Shown in pieces: positions 9,956 to 18,702 of a stretch of 64,000 nucleotides of DNA. Made by a program: the position numbers and the translations under genes. Location of the stretch: positions 186,001 to 250,000 of the forward strand of contig NZ_JAEHFJ010000004.1 of NCBI RefSeq assembly GCF_016406085.1. Direction: 5' to 3'. A model generated the notes under the pieces. That model did no database searches. It saw nothing but the letters and a program-made list of their open reading frames with translations, and had not been told where the DNA came from. Origin of the DNA: Aureibaculum flavum. GTDB lineage: Bacteria; Bacteroidota; Bacteroidia; Flavobacteriales; Flavobacteriaceae. The stretch's first letter is position 1. Each line of letters starts with the position of its first letter.

Positions 9956-10627
9956 TTAATTTAAAAACCATTTTTTGAAAAAATAAAACTTGCTTTTCTT
10001 CTTATAAATTTCATTATCAATCACTTCAAAAAAATGTGGTAAATCATTCAATACTTTAGCATTTGACCTTGGTGTCGCTGAAATGGTATACGGAACTCTT
10101 ATTAATAATTTAGTTACCCAATTTTTTGAAGAAGCTAAAACGACTTGTACTACAAATCGGGAACAATTTGTTCCCTTCCATTCAAATGGGCCATAGCTTA
10201 TGGCTTCACAATCCTGCATTGCTTTTATTTTTTTAAAAGCACGTTCAAAATTAATCCCCTTAACAATTGAGGCCAACAATCTTCCATCACCATGACAAGC
10301 TTTATTACGATATCTATCAAACAATAATTGGTCTAAATTGAGAATCTCTCCATTCTTAATTTCTGCTTTTATATTCATTTGAATATCTGGATCGGTCAGT
10401 TTACTCCTTACCCTTCCATATTTTATTGGTGTTTGGTATCTTCCAAAATCAAAATAATGGACCTCCTTATTGTTATGGTTAATAAGTAAAAATGCGGCAT
10501 GACCAGCTGAATAATACCCATCTTTCAGCACTCCAACCCATTTCATAGGGATATCATACCATTTACCTTCTTGAATGACTTTGGTGTCTGGCCAAGCTAA
10601 TGCTATTATTGTTGCGTCTTTAACCAT
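9956..10627 (-). CDS. DUF6695-like protein, probable permuted NlpC/P60-fold hydrolase
   Basis: This 223-residue cytoplasmic protein matches what I know of the flavobacterial DUF6695 family. It has A-L-A-W-P-D-T near the start, A-G-H-A-A-F-L-L (His43), Y-F-D-F-G-R-Y at 58-64, C-H-G-D-G at 111-115 and T-N-C-S-R-F-V (Cys155). A His early and a Cys late in C-S-x-F/L-V is the order found in circularly permuted NlpC/P60 (YiiX/YaeF-like) papain-fold enzymes, so a peptidase or acyl-hydrolase role is a fair inference, not a proven one. There is no signal peptide. A promoter lies upstream at 10649-10679, and the small gene at 9573 follows in the same transcript. Confidence 0.6.
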   Translation of the reverse strand: MVKDATIIALAWPDTKVIQEGKWYDIPMKWVGVLKDGYYSAGHAAFLLINHNNKEVHYFDFGRYQTPIKYGRVRSKLTDPDIQMNIKAEIKNGEILNLDQLLFDRYRNKACHGDGRLLASIVKGINFERAFKKIKAMQDCEAISYGPFEWKGTNCSRFVVQVVLASSKNWVTKLLIRVPYTISATPRSNAKVLNDLPHFFEVIDNEIYKKKSKFYFFKKWFLN

Positions 10628-10648
10628 AAAAAGGTATCATCTGCTAAA

Positions 10649-10679
10649 CAAATTTAAAGTTTCGATTTCATAAGACATA
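10649..10679 (-). promoter_or_regulatory. Promoter of the DUF6695-like operon
   Basis: Read on the minus strand there is TATG, a 19-base spacer and TAAATTTG (10656 to 10649). This matches the Bacteroidota sigma-ABfr pattern TTTG-N19-TAnnTTTG with one mismatch in the upstream box. The start codon is 22 bases further on, at 10627. Confidence 0.55.
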
Positions 10680-10996
10680 TTCGTACTCAAAACAGGACTA
10701 AGATACTGGATTCAATTTAAATAGATTTTATTTTTAATGTGAAAACTCCATATTATAATAGGTGTTTCAAATTATTGAACAGTCTTATAAATAAATTCCA
10801 TCATAAGTCATCTTATAATTGATTGTAATAGCACCCTATGCAAAATTTTAAATACACCCGTAATAGGGCTGTTTTTGAACTCTTTCCTAAAATTAAGAGT
10901 ACATGAGCAAAATGTTATTAACGACAAGATCTTGTAACTACTTATTTTTCAGTCTATTAAATTTAGAACTGTTTTTAATAAAACTTATTAATTATA
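10680..10996. other. Intergenic region between divergent genes, no gene seen
   Basis: I see no coding frame or RNA gene in this AT-rich stretch between the divergent DUF6695-like and OmpA genes. The only structure is a loose inverted repeat, CCCTAT (10834-10839) and ATAGGG (10863-10868), followed by five T residues at 10872-10876. It could be a weak terminator or chance. Confidence 0.5.
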
Positions 10997-11027
10997 ATTG
11001 TTTAATTCATAGTTTATTATAAATTTG
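10997..11027 (+). promoter_or_regulatory. Promoter of the OmpA-family lipoprotein gene
   Basis: ATTG at 10997-11000, exactly 19 bases, then TAAATTTG at 11020-11027. This is a near-perfect Bacteroidota promoter and predicts a transcript start near 11034 with a leader of about 45 bases before the ATG at 11081. It is the clearest promoter in the window, in line with the high expression expected for an OmpA-type protein. Confidence 0.75.
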
Positions 11028-11080
11028 CACCTACAAAAAAACACTAGTTAAACTCTAAGTTAAATTAAAAACATTAAATT

Positions 11081-11917
11081 ATGAGAAAAGTATCAGTATT
11101 ATTATTGACAATGGTATTATTGTCTGCATGTGTATCAAAAAAGAAATATGTTGCACTTGAACAAGACAGAGACCAAATTAAAGGTGAATTGCACAAAACT
11201 GCAATTGAAAAAGATGAATTACAATCTAAATTTGCTGCAATTGAAGCAAAAGTTGATGCTTATAATTCAAAAATAAATGCCCTTAAAGAAGAAAGTGATG
11301 CTAAGTTAACTACTTCTGATGGAAGTGTTATCTCTACAGAAGCAAAAAAACAAATGAGAGCTACCATCTCAAAAATGGATTCAGATGCTGTTAAAGGTGC
11401 GAAAACATTAAAAGATTCTATGAATCTTGCGGTTTCTTATAATTTAAAGAAAACAATGGCAGGTAGCGAATTAGGTGAAGATACTAACGGAGAAGTTGAT
11501 ATTAACATTAACGAAACTGTAGTAATGATTACTATTGCTGACAATTTATTGTTTAGAACTGCTAGCTATAGAATGAATAGTAAAGCAGATGGTATTTTAC
11601 AAAAAATTGCTGATTTATTAGCTTCTGAGCCTAGCTTAGATTTAATGGTTGAAGGTCATACAGATTCTAGAACTATCAATACAGGTGCTATTAAAGACAA
11701 CTGGGACTTAAGTGTATTACGTGCAACTTCTTTAGTTAGAAGAATGCAAGATAAATTTAAAGTTGATCCTGCAAGATTAATTGCTTCAGGAAGAAGTAGC
11801 TACCAACCTTTAGTTGAAAATGATTCTAAAGAGAACAGAGCAAAAAACAGAAGAACTCGTATCGTTATTATGCCAAATATTGATAAATTCTTCGCATTAA
11901 TGGCTGACAAAGAATAA
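11081..11917 (+). CDS. OmpA-family peptidoglycan-binding lipoprotein
   Basis: This 278-residue protein has a short signal peptide with a lipobox (L-L-S-A-C, Cys17), a charged coiled-coil segment from about 24 to 75, and a C-terminal OmpA/MotB domain at about 150-270. The OmpA domain shows N-L-L-F-R-T-A-S-Y, E-G-H-T-D-S at about 193-198, a W-D-L-S-x-x-R-A motif and the closing N-R-R-T-R-I-V-I, the residues that hold diaminopimelate in peptidoglycan. It is anchored in the outer membrane and ties it to the cell wall. Codon use is strongly biased (many GAA, AAA, TTA), which fits high expression. It is monocistronic, with a strong promoter upstream and a strong terminator downstream. Confidence 0.9.
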   Translation: MRKVSVLLLTMVLLSACVSKKKYVALEQDRDQIKGELHKTAIEKDELQSKFAAIEAKVDAYNSKINALKEESDAKLTTSDGSVISTEAKKQMRATISKMDSDAVKGAKTLKDSMNLAVSYNLKKTMAGSELGEDTNGEVDININETVVMITIADNLLFRTASYRMNSKADGILQKIADLLASEPSLDLMVEGHTDSRTINTGAIKDNWDLSVLRATSLVRRMQDKFKVDPARLIASGRSSYQPLVENDSKENRAKNRRTRIVIMPNIDKFFALMADKE

Positions 11918-11941
11918 GCTCATTAAATAAATTATTTAAAA

Positions 11942-11975
11942 TGCCTGATGAAATTTTCATCAGGTATTTTTTTTT
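11942..11975 (+). terminator. Rho-independent terminator of the OmpA gene
   Basis: A stem of CCTGATGAAA and TTTCATCAGG encloses a very short loop and is followed by nine T residues (11967-11975). It lies 25 bases after the OmpA stop codon. Confidence 0.85.
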
Positions 11976-12054
11976 GCTTCACATTTGAAAAAATAAGGCT
12001 TGGCACATATCAATTAGTTTAAACAGCTCTATTTGCATAATGACATGAAAGGTA

Positions 12055-12183
12055 TTAAAGGCCTAATAACTTTAAAATAGCCTCTAAATGCGAATCACAA
12101 CTGGCCCATACGCTGTTGGCTACATTTCTTTTAATTAAATAAAACGCAATACCTGTAACATCATTAAAATTGTGGATGGTCAT
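12055..12183 (-). CDS. Possible 42-residue small protein, or remnant of a gene
   Basis: In the space between the OmpA and cold-shock genes the minus strand has an ATG-initiated frame of 42 codons that ends in TAA at 12055. The peptide (starting M-T-I-H-N-F-N-D-V-T-G and containing N-S-V-W-A-S-C-D-S-H-L) has an amphipathic, protein-like composition with Trp, Cys and His and a helical Leu-rich end, unlike the usual AT-rich noise. It has no promoter of its own and lies just after the cold-shock gene's terminator. It may be a small gene or the tail of a decayed one. I recognise no family. Confidence 0.25.
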   Translation of the reverse strand: MTIHNFNDVTGIAFYLIKRNVANSVWASCDSHLEAILKLLGL

Positions 12184-12201
12184 AGACCTAAATAAAAAGC
12201 A

Positions 12202-12239
12202 TAAAAAAACCCAATGAGAAACTCATCGGGCTTTTTTTT
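12202..12239 (-). terminator. Terminator of the cold-shock gene
   Basis: Inverted repeat CCCAATGAG / CTCATCGGG with a three-base loop, flanked by seven A residues on the left and eight T residues on the right, so it can act in both directions. In minus orientation it ends the cold-shock gene 18 bases after its stop. Confidence 0.8.
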
Positions 12240-12256
12240 AAGGTTATAATCTTCGC

Positions 12257-12694
12257 CTATTGCTGTTTTACTCTAACTGCATTTAGACCTTTTTGTCCTT
12301 TTTCAAGTTCAAAAGTTACTTTATCATTTTCTTGAATATCATCTATTAAACCACTTACGTGACAGAAGTATTTTTCATTATTCTCCATATCTACAATAAA
12401 CCCAAAACCTTTCTTATCGTCATAGAAATTAACCTTTCCTTTCCTGATTGGATCTTCTTCTTCGTAATCCTCTTTCTTAGGTACACCAACAACAATATCC
12501 GCAGCAGCGACTTTTAACTTTCTTGCCGGGTCTGGCGGTGTATCTGTAAGCTGCCCAAATTCATCAACATATACAAATGTATCGTCTTTTTCACCAGATT
12601 TACGGGCTTCTTTACGCTTTTTTTTATCTTCGCGTTTTTTTAATCTCTTTTTTTCTCGTTCTTTTTTTCCAAAGGTTTCTTGTGCTCTTGCCAT
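12257..12694 (-). CDS. Cold-shock domain protein with a charged N-terminal extension
   Basis: This 145-residue protein ends in a cold-shock domain at about 84-143, with G-K-V-N-F-Y-D-D-K-K-G-F-G-F-I as RNP1-like and K-Y-F-C-H-V-S-G as RNP2-like strand. The first 35 residues are almost all Lys, Arg and Glu (a K-K-R-E-K-K-R-L-K-K-type helix), followed by an acidic linker. Such basic extensions are known on some Bacteroidota cold-shock proteins and probably add non-specific RNA affinity, perhaps at ribosomes; that is inference. It is monocistronic with a terminator behind it. A second, minimal cold-shock protein is at 24728. Confidence 0.88.
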   Translation of the reverse strand: MARAQETFGKKEREKKRLKKREDKKKRKEARKSGEKDDTFVYVDEFGQLTDTPPDPARKLKVAAADIVVGVPKKEDYEEEDPIRKGKVNFYDDKKGFGFIVDMENNEKYFCHVSGLIDDIQENDKVTFELEKGQKGLNAVRVKQQ

Positions 12695-12780
12695 TCTTTA
12701 TCTACAAACTGTTTTAATGCTTTTTCAAGCTGTTACACTGCAAAGATAGTGAATTTATTGCAATTTTTTTTCGATTTCAC

Positions 12781-13773
12781 TTATTGCTTTGCTAATTTTC
12801 GTAAAGCGACCCATTGTTTTAGCATTTCTCTAGATTCTGTAGCAGGGTAACCAAGCATTATTTTTCCTGCTGCTACATCGCCCATAACACCAGATCCAGC
12901 ACCAATAGTTGCACCTGAATGAATGGTAGTATGATCTTTAATAGAAGCACTACCTCCTATAATAACACCATCCCCCAAGGTAACTGAACCGGCCAAGCCA
13001 CTATGGCCAGCCATTATACATGATCTGCCCATAACACAGTTATGAGCTATCTGTACTAAATTATCAATTTTACATCCATCTCCGATGATGGTTGAGCTAA
13101 ATTTACCTCTATCTACACAACTATTCGCTCCTATTTCAACACCATTACCAATAATTACATTACCAATTTGCGGAATTTTTACCAACCCTCTACCATCATC
13201 ACTTGGTCTGTAACCGAAACCATCGGCTCCAATACTCACATTGGTATGAAAGATACAGTAAGCACCAATTTCTGTACGTTCTCTAATAACTGTACCTGAC
13301 CAAACAATGGTATGTGCACCAATAGTGGTTTCATCCATTATGGTAACATTTGGATATAAAATAACACCATCTGCCAGAACTACATCTTTACCTATATAAC
13401 ACCCTGCTCCTATTTGACAACCTTTGCCCAGTTTTGCAGTTTCATGTACCACTGCCGTAGGATGGATATCAATATCAAAAACTGGAGGTGGAGGATTAAA
13501 AATTTCTAAAAGTTTTGCCATGGCCAAATCTGCATTTTTCACTTTTATTAAGGCACGATTCTCTCCGGGTTCAACATTGAACTTTTCATTTACAATGGCT
13601 GCTGAAGCCTTTGATGAATCCCAAAATTTAATATATTTTGTACTCCCTATGAATGTTATGTGGTTATTTTCAGCTTTATCTAGTTGTTCTGGACCTGTAA
13701 TTTGAGAAGTTGTATTTCCTACAAGCTCTCCGTCCAATATATTATTAATTTCTTCTATTGAATATGATTGCAT
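12781..13773 (-). CDS. lpxD: LpxD-type UDP-3-O-acylglucosamine N-acyltransferase
   Basis: This 330-residue protein has an N-terminal LpxD uridine-binding domain (about 1-100) and then a left-handed beta-helix of hexapeptide repeats (about 105-305), such as I-G-A-G-C-Y and I-I-G-G-S-A. The active-site region I-A-H-N-C (His244) and G-F-G-Y-R-P (about 185-190) match LpxD, which adds the N-linked 3-hydroxyacyl chain in lipid A synthesis. The length agrees with E. coli LpxD (341). It stands alone and not in an lpxC-fabZ cluster, so a second copy may exist elsewhere in the genome and this one could be a paralogue with another acyl substrate. Confidence 0.82.
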   Translation of the reverse strand: MQSYSIEEINNILDGELVGNTTSQITGPEQLDKAENNHITFIGSTKYIKFWDSSKASAAIVNEKFNVEPGENRALIKVKNADLAMAKLLEIFNPPPPVFDIDIHPTAVVHETAKLGKGCQIGAGCYIGKDVVLADGVILYPNVTIMDETTIGAHTIVWSGTVIRERTEIGAYCIFHTNVSIGADGFGYRPSDDGRGLVKIPQIGNVIIGNGVEIGANSCVDRGKFSSTIIGDGCKIDNLVQIAHNCVMGRSCIMAGHSGLAGSVTLGDGVIIGGSASIKDHTTIHSGATIGAGSGVMGDVAAGKIMLGYPATESREMLKQWVALRKLAKQ

Positions 13774-13838
13774 AGTACTGTTTTACTTTTTTAATTTGAA
13801 TGATAAATATAATGCTATTTAATATAACAGTACAGATA

Positions 13839-15140
13839 TTACTGAGGATTTTTAGCTTTTATAGATGCTATGATAAGCGTTATCAAAAAAATAATATTAA
13901 GATAACTGATATAACTGTAAGATCCCAAAGTGGTATAGCTATAGCTAAACAAGCTCGGAGCAACGGCACTTGCAATCACTAAAAAACTCATTATTTTACC
14001 ACTAATAGCCCCTAGATGTAATCTGCCATAATATCTAGGCCATGACACTGCATTGATTACTGAAAACATACCGCCCATACCTCCTAAACCTATAACTAAT
14101 ACATAAATTCCAACTGAATTACCGAGTAACAACAACCCAACAGTTGCTAACAACCCGCTAAACAACATCAGGTAAAGTAATAGTTTTTGACGCACATAAT
14201 CGCTTAAAATATTAAAAAGCGTTCCTACAGAAATAGCTATAATTGATATGGGTAAAAAAATGGAAATAGCCTCACTTTTAGAATAATCATGATTTGCGAA
14301 TATGGATACGATATGAAAAGTAAATCCTGTGATAAAAAAACTATTAAATGCTAATGTAAGTCCGAACACCCAAAATGCTCGTGTTTCTTTTGCTTCTTTT
14401 AATGTAAATTGATGTTCTACTTTTTTTACTTTTACCTTATCCTCTACTATTTTAGAACCATCGGGTATCATGTTAAAATCTTCAGGATTATTTCTATAGA
14501 ATTGTAAAATGAAAAAGCTAAAAATCAACAAACAAATAGCTATAAGTTGCCAACTGAGTTGCCATCCATTATCATCAATAAGCTTATTGAGTAGTATAGG
14601 AGAGCTAGAAAACCCGAGTGAAACCGCAACACTACTTAAAGCATTAACTTTACCTCGGTTCTTATCAAACCATATCATAATCATATTTCTAGAAGCCATG
14701 GTTAGTACCCCTTGTCCACTAAACCTTATCATAAAAAACAATAAAGAAATTACTGAAAATGGAATAATCCAAGAGGTATTGTTGAGTAACGTCTTAAAGA
14801 ATTCACTAATTGAAACCGAAACGGAAGCTAATAATAAAGATATAGCTAAGACTATGGCCGCAAAGAATGCAACATACCGAGCCCCATATTTATCAAAAAG
14901 TACACCTGCCCTTGCCACAAAAAAGGAACTCATAAAAGTACCTATCATATAGGCATTACTAAACTGATTTCTGGTAAGTCCTAAGGCATCTTTAACAGGA
15001 TCTGTAAATACAGATACACCAACTGTTTGACCTGGTATACTCGCCCAAACACCAATAGTACCGATAAACAAAACGATATACCCATAAAAAAATGGAACTT
15101 TATTTGGATTTACGAAGGAGAATTTATTTGTAGTTGACAT
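13839..15140 (-). CDS. Major facilitator superfamily transporter
   Basis: This 12-helix transporter of about 433 residues shows the MFS loop motif G-V-L-F-D-K-Y-G-A-R-Y between helices 2 and 3 and a second, weaker copy in the other half. I start it at the ATG at 15140 (M-S-T-T-N-K-F); a TTG seven codons upstream is less likely. The soluble link between the halves (about 200-235) is Lys- and Glu-rich. It resembles the oxalate/formate or monocarboxylate-type group by its F-F-Y-G-Y start, but the substrate is unknown. Another MFS gene lies 101 bases upstream in the same direction. Confidence 0.85.
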   Translation of the reverse strand: MSTTNKFSFVNPNKVPFFYGYIVLFIGTIGVWASIPGQTVGVSVFTDPVKDALGLTRNQFSNAYMIGTFMSSFFVARAGVLFDKYGARYVAFFAAIVLAISLLLASVSVSISEFFKTLLNNTSWIIPFSVISLLFFMIRFSGQGVLTMASRNMIMIWFDKNRGKVNALSSVAVSLGFSSSPILLNKLIDDNGWQLSWQLIAICLLIFSFFILQFYRNNPEDFNMIPDGSKIVEDKVKVKKVEHQFTLKEAKETRAFWVFGLTLAFNSFFITGFTFHIVSIFANHDYSKSEAISIFLPISIIAISVGTLFNILSDYVRQKLLLYLMLFSGLLATVGLLLLGNSVGIYVLVIGLGGMGGMFSVINAVSWPRYYGRLHLGAISGKIMSFLVIASAVAPSLFSYSYTTLGSYSYISYLNIIFLITLIIASIKAKNPQ

Positions 15141-15241
15141 CAAAGATTTTAAGGTTGCCAAAGGTACTGATATAAGTAATTTTGAAGGTCTTATTTAAAT
15201 CTAATTTCAAAAAAATATATGAATGAGATCAAAACTAAATT

Positions 15242-16507
15242 TTACTCCTTTTCATGTTCTTCAATATCTTTACGAAGGTCTAGTTTTCTCAATTTAGGAA
15301 AGAAAGCCCCAGTCATACCAACGGTAAGTAAAGTCATGGCTCCTCCAAATACAACCGCAGTTACCGTACCCATAAGTTTTGCTGTAAGTCCACTTTCGAA
15401 CGCCCCTAACTCATTAGAAGAGCCAACAAACATTGAATTTACAGATGCTACTCTACCACGCATATGGTCGGGTGTTTTTAATTGTAAAATGGTTTGTCTA
15501 ATAATCATAGAAATACCATCTGTTACGCCACTTAAAAAGAGGGCTACAACTGAAATCCAAAACCAAGAAGACAAGCCAAAGACGATAATACAAATGCCAA
15601 ATCCAAATATGGCAGCTAATAATTTCATACCTGCATTTTTTGTTAAAGGAAAATAGGCCGAGGTAAACATGATCAATAATGCTCCTACTGCCGGAGACGC
15701 TCTTAGAATACCAAATCCTTCTGAGCCAACATGCAAAATATCTTGTGCAAAAATGGGTAATAAAGCTACGGCACCTCCAAATAAAACAGCGATCATATCT
15801 AAGGTTATGGCACCTAAAATTACTTTAGTTGAATACACAAACTTGATTCCTTCTTTTAAGCTTTTAAATACATTTTCACCAATTTTGGGATTTAATATCG
15901 GTTTTTTAGAAATAAAAGACAAACTGATTAGTGCTATTATTGAAAACGCAAAAACGAGACACAACGACCAATGTACACCAATCCAATTGATAGAAAATCC
16001 GGCCAACGCTGGGCCAAGAACAACACCCATTTGCCAAACAGAACTACTCCATGTTGCGGCATTAGGATATATTTTTTTTGGAACAATTAACGCAAATAGA
16101 GAAAAAATGGTTGGTCCTAAAAAGGCACGAATAAATCCACCTAAAAAGACTAAAAAATAAATAGAATACAAAATTTTATTGGAAGACCAACCTAAAACTA
16201 CTTCTGGCCATGTTAGTAAAAACAAGCCAAAACTAATAACCGAAAAAGCCAATAGACATTTAAGTAGCAGTCCTTTCTTCTCTTTTTGATCTACAATATG
16301 TCCTGCAAACAGAGCTAAGGAAACGGCTGGAATCACTTCCATTAAACCAATAATCCCTAATGAAAGTGGATCTTTAGTTAAACTATATACCTGCCATTCG
16401 ATAACTACAAATTGCATGGACCAAGCAAATACCATCGCAAAACGCATTACTAAAAATATATTAAACTCTTTAAAACGCAATGCTGCGTAAGGATCGTTCT
16501 TTTGCAC
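15242..16507 (-). CDS. MFS exporter of the EntS/MFS_3 type
   Basis: This 421-residue membrane protein has twelve predicted helices and the MFS_3 pattern: F-N-I-F-L-V-M-R-F near the N-terminus, A-G-H-I-V-D-Q-K-E-K-K between helices 2 and 3, and the D-H-M-R-G-R-V-A-S-V-N motif around residue 340 that marks enterobactin- and macrolide-type exporters. It probably exports a small organic molecule from the inner membrane. The start is GTG at 16507, giving M-Q-K-N-D-P-Y. It is followed 101 bases later by another MFS gene of a different branch, so the two are probably not duplicates. Confidence 0.85.
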   Translation of the reverse strand: MQKNDPYAALRFKEFNIFLVMRFAMVFAWSMQFVVIEWQVYSLTKDPLSLGIIGLMEVIPAVSLALFAGHIVDQKEKKGLLLKCLLAFSVISFGLFLLTWPEVVLGWSSNKILYSIYFLVFLGGFIRAFLGPTIFSLFALIVPKKIYPNAATWSSSVWQMGVVLGPALAGFSINWIGVHWSLCLVFAFSIIALISLSFISKKPILNPKIGENVFKSLKEGIKFVYSTKVILGAITLDMIAVLFGGAVALLPIFAQDILHVGSEGFGILRASPAVGALLIMFTSAYFPLTKNAGMKLLAAIFGFGICIIVFGLSSWFWISVVALFLSGVTDGISMIIRQTILQLKTPDHMRGRVASVNSMFVGSSNELGAFESGLTAKLMGTVTAVVFGGAMTLLTVGMTGAFFPKLRKLDLRKDIEEHEKE

Positions 16508-16593
16508 TTTTATTATAGTTTTAGTTCTATTGCAAAAATTTTATTATCAATAGCTAATGCAATTATAAAATTATCGTTGAAGAGATCAAAGAT

Positions 16594-16644
16594 AAAAAAA
16601 CGCAAAACATGTATAGCTATACAGCCAAACTATTTTACGTTTTT
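16594..16644 (-). terminator. Long imperfect hairpin, probable terminator of the CocE-type gene
   Basis: AAAAACGCAAAACA (16596-16609) pairs with TATTTTACGTTTTT (16631-16644) at 12 of 14 positions. Inside it sits the perfect palindrome TGTATAGCTATACA (16610-16623). In minus orientation it follows the stop of the hydrolase gene by about 80 bases and ends in a T run. Confidence 0.45.
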
Positions 16645-16724
16645 AAATTAAATAAATCAATTTGCTAAAAAATAACAAATCAATACTATAAGTCTATACT
16701 TTTATACTTCAAAAAACGAAGACT

Positions 16725-18623
16725 TTATTTTAATACGATAGGTAGTTTAATGTGAGACGGGTATTGTCTAGAATGATGGATCTTATTATGAGCTACAACA
16801 CCTTCTGTTTCATCGTAATTTTTACCACCTGTATTCAAGTTTCTTGCAAAACGAGGAAAATTACTACTTGAAATCTCTATACGAATACGATGTCCTTTTT
16901 CAAAATAATTACTCGTGGTCATCGGACTTAAATTTACTTCGTAAACTTTACCATTTTCCATAAACACTTCTTTATCATAACCTTCTCTATATCTAACACG
17001 TTGAATTGTTTCATCTAAGTTATAGGCCTTTCCATCAGGATACACATCAATAATTTTGATGGTAAAATCAGTATCCTTTGCGTCAGAAGATACATAAAGT
17101 GTAGATTCTATAAATCCACTCACTTCGATACCTTTTTTTAAAGGGTCAGAGGTATATACTAAGATATCGTCTCTTTTTTCCATTTCACTTTGATCAAATG
17201 CTCCTCCTTTTACAGCATTTCCTGTGCAACAAACATTACCACCATAAGAATTAACAGGGCTCATTGGATCATATGTAAATCCGTCAGGCTGATCTTTACT
17301 ACTCGGTTTTTTAGTGGCTAAGACGCCATCTCCATTTAAAGTATTTGCCTTACCTGCACTATTCAGGTAATATGTGAAAAGTTTAGTACCTTGTGGTGGA
17401 AAAGTCTCAGAAGATTGCCATTTATTGATACCCATGGTGTAATACTGAACCCGAGGCGTTTTTTCTTTAAAATCATTTTTTTCTCCTTTCAACCATAAAT
17501 CGAACCAAGCATATATCTGTTCTTCATAATTTAGTCTGGCATCACCAACAGAACGCTCTCCAACCACCGTATTTTCTTTAGCTCTCGTGTACCCGCAATG
17601 CATTGTGGGAGCAATAACTAAATATTGATTATCTCTAACTTCAGCATCTTTACCATGTTCTCTAACATGATTAAATAGAGCTATATTTGGTCCAACAGAA
17701 ACATCATACCAAGACGCAAACCAAAAACTTGGAACTCCGAAATTATCATCGGCTTGATAAATACCACCTTTAGCCCAATCTGGATGATTAGGGGTTCTAC
17801 GTATCATTTTATCAAAAATTTCCTTTTTACCATGTATGTTTTTTAAAATGTCTTGTAGTGGTAAATGATTTAATGCTTCTGCCATATCTACTTTCGGATT
17901 TTCAGGAGCTAAATCATAAAATCTAGAAATTCTAATTAAATCTTCCTGTGTAGCTCCAGCAGGTATTCTAGGTTTAAATTTATCGTGCTCAACACCGTAT
18001 AACCAAGAAAAAAAGAGCATTTGCTCTACGCCTCCTCTATACCAATTACCTTGCTCATTAAATGGCCCCACTTTACCAACTCCTGCTCCATAACCTTGTG
18101 GAATCATTGCGGCATGTGAAGGATGATCTAAAGCGGCAACCGCCATTTGCCATTCTGCAGTTGAAGAACAACCGATAGTTCCTATTTTTCCATTAGACCA
18201 TTCTTGATCTTTCATCCAGCTAAAGGCATCATAACCATCTGTTAAGGGTACACCTAAAATATCCCATTCACCTTCAGAATAATATCTTCCTCGTTCATTT
18301 TGTACTACATAAGCGTAACCACGTTTAATTGCAGATAATGCATTATTAGCTGTTCTTGTGCGTTGTTCTCCATCACCCCATGAGTTAAAATTGTAAGGCG
18401 TTCGTGAAAATATAATCGGGTATTTACCATCACCTTTAGGCCGATAAATATCTGTTGCTAGCCGAATTCCGTCACGCATTGGCATCATCACTTTTTGATC
18501 AACGACTGCTATTTCTTCCAGTTCTTTTAAGATACTATTTTCTTCTTGTGCCTGTAAGAAAAAGGTTCCGACAGCAAAGAAAAAAACTAGAAATAAAATG
18601 TTTAGAATTTGTTTTTTCATCAT
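16725..18623 (-). CDS. Exported CocE/NonD-family (X-Pro dipeptidyl-peptidase-like) hydrolase
   Basis: This 632-residue protein has a signal peptide (cleavage after about residue 26, L-Q-A-Q), an alpha/beta-hydrolase domain from about 45 to 380 and a C-terminal jelly-roll domain of the X-Pro dipeptidyl-peptidase type (about 400-630). The nucleophile is probably Ser153 in I-G-C-S-S-T, and the catalytic His lies in P-T-M-H-C-G-Y near 343. The family cleaves ester or amide bonds, such as cocaine esterase, glutaryl-7-ACA acylase and X-Pro peptidases; which substrate applies here is not visible. The export suggests peptide scavenging. It is monocistronic; M-M at the start leaves two possible ATGs. 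Confidence 0.85.
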   Translation of the reverse strand: MMKKQILNILFLVFFFAVGTFFLQAQEENSILKELEEIAVVDQKVMMPMRDGIRLATDIYRPKGDGKYPIIFSRTPYNFNSWGDGEQRTRTANNALSAIKRGYAYVVQNERGRYYSEGEWDILGVPLTDGYDAFSWMKDQEWSNGKIGTIGCSSTAEWQMAVAALDHPSHAAMIPQGYGAGVGKVGPFNEQGNWYRGGVEQMLFFSWLYGVEHDKFKPRIPAGATQEDLIRISRFYDLAPENPKVDMAEALNHLPLQDILKNIHGKKEIFDKMIRRTPNHPDWAKGGIYQADDNFGVPSFWFASWYDVSVGPNIALFNHVREHGKDAEVRDNQYLVIAPTMHCGYTRAKENTVVGERSVGDARLNYEEQIYAWFDLWLKGEKNDFKEKTPRVQYYTMGINKWQSSETFPPQGTKLFTYYLNSAGKANTLNGDGVLATKKPSSKDQPDGFTYDPMSPVNSYGGNVCCTGNAVKGGAFDQSEMEKRDDILVYTSDPLKKGIEVSGFIESTLYVSSDAKDTDFTIKIIDVYPDGKAYNLDETIQRVRYREGYDKEVFMENGKVYEVNLSPMTTSNYFEKGHRIRIEISSSNFPRFARNLNTGGKNYDETEGVVAHNKIHHSRQYPSHIKLPIVLK

Positions 18624-18702
18624 TTGGAGAGGTTTAGTTATAGTTAATTGTAAAAGTAATCAAAAATACAGAAATGAATTTTGATTGAATTCAGATCTGA
18701 TT

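Noticed and set aside
10831-10876. Loose inverted repeat CCCTAT/ATAGGG with T run
   Set aside because: The loop is over 20 bases and it lies between divergent genes where no transcript should end; too weak to call.
14509-16160. Long open frames on the plus strand of 147 and 163 codons opposite the two MFS genes
   Set aside because: They lie antisense to clear membrane proteins, have odd composition without domain signals and arise from the hydrophobic codon use of the genes on the other strand.
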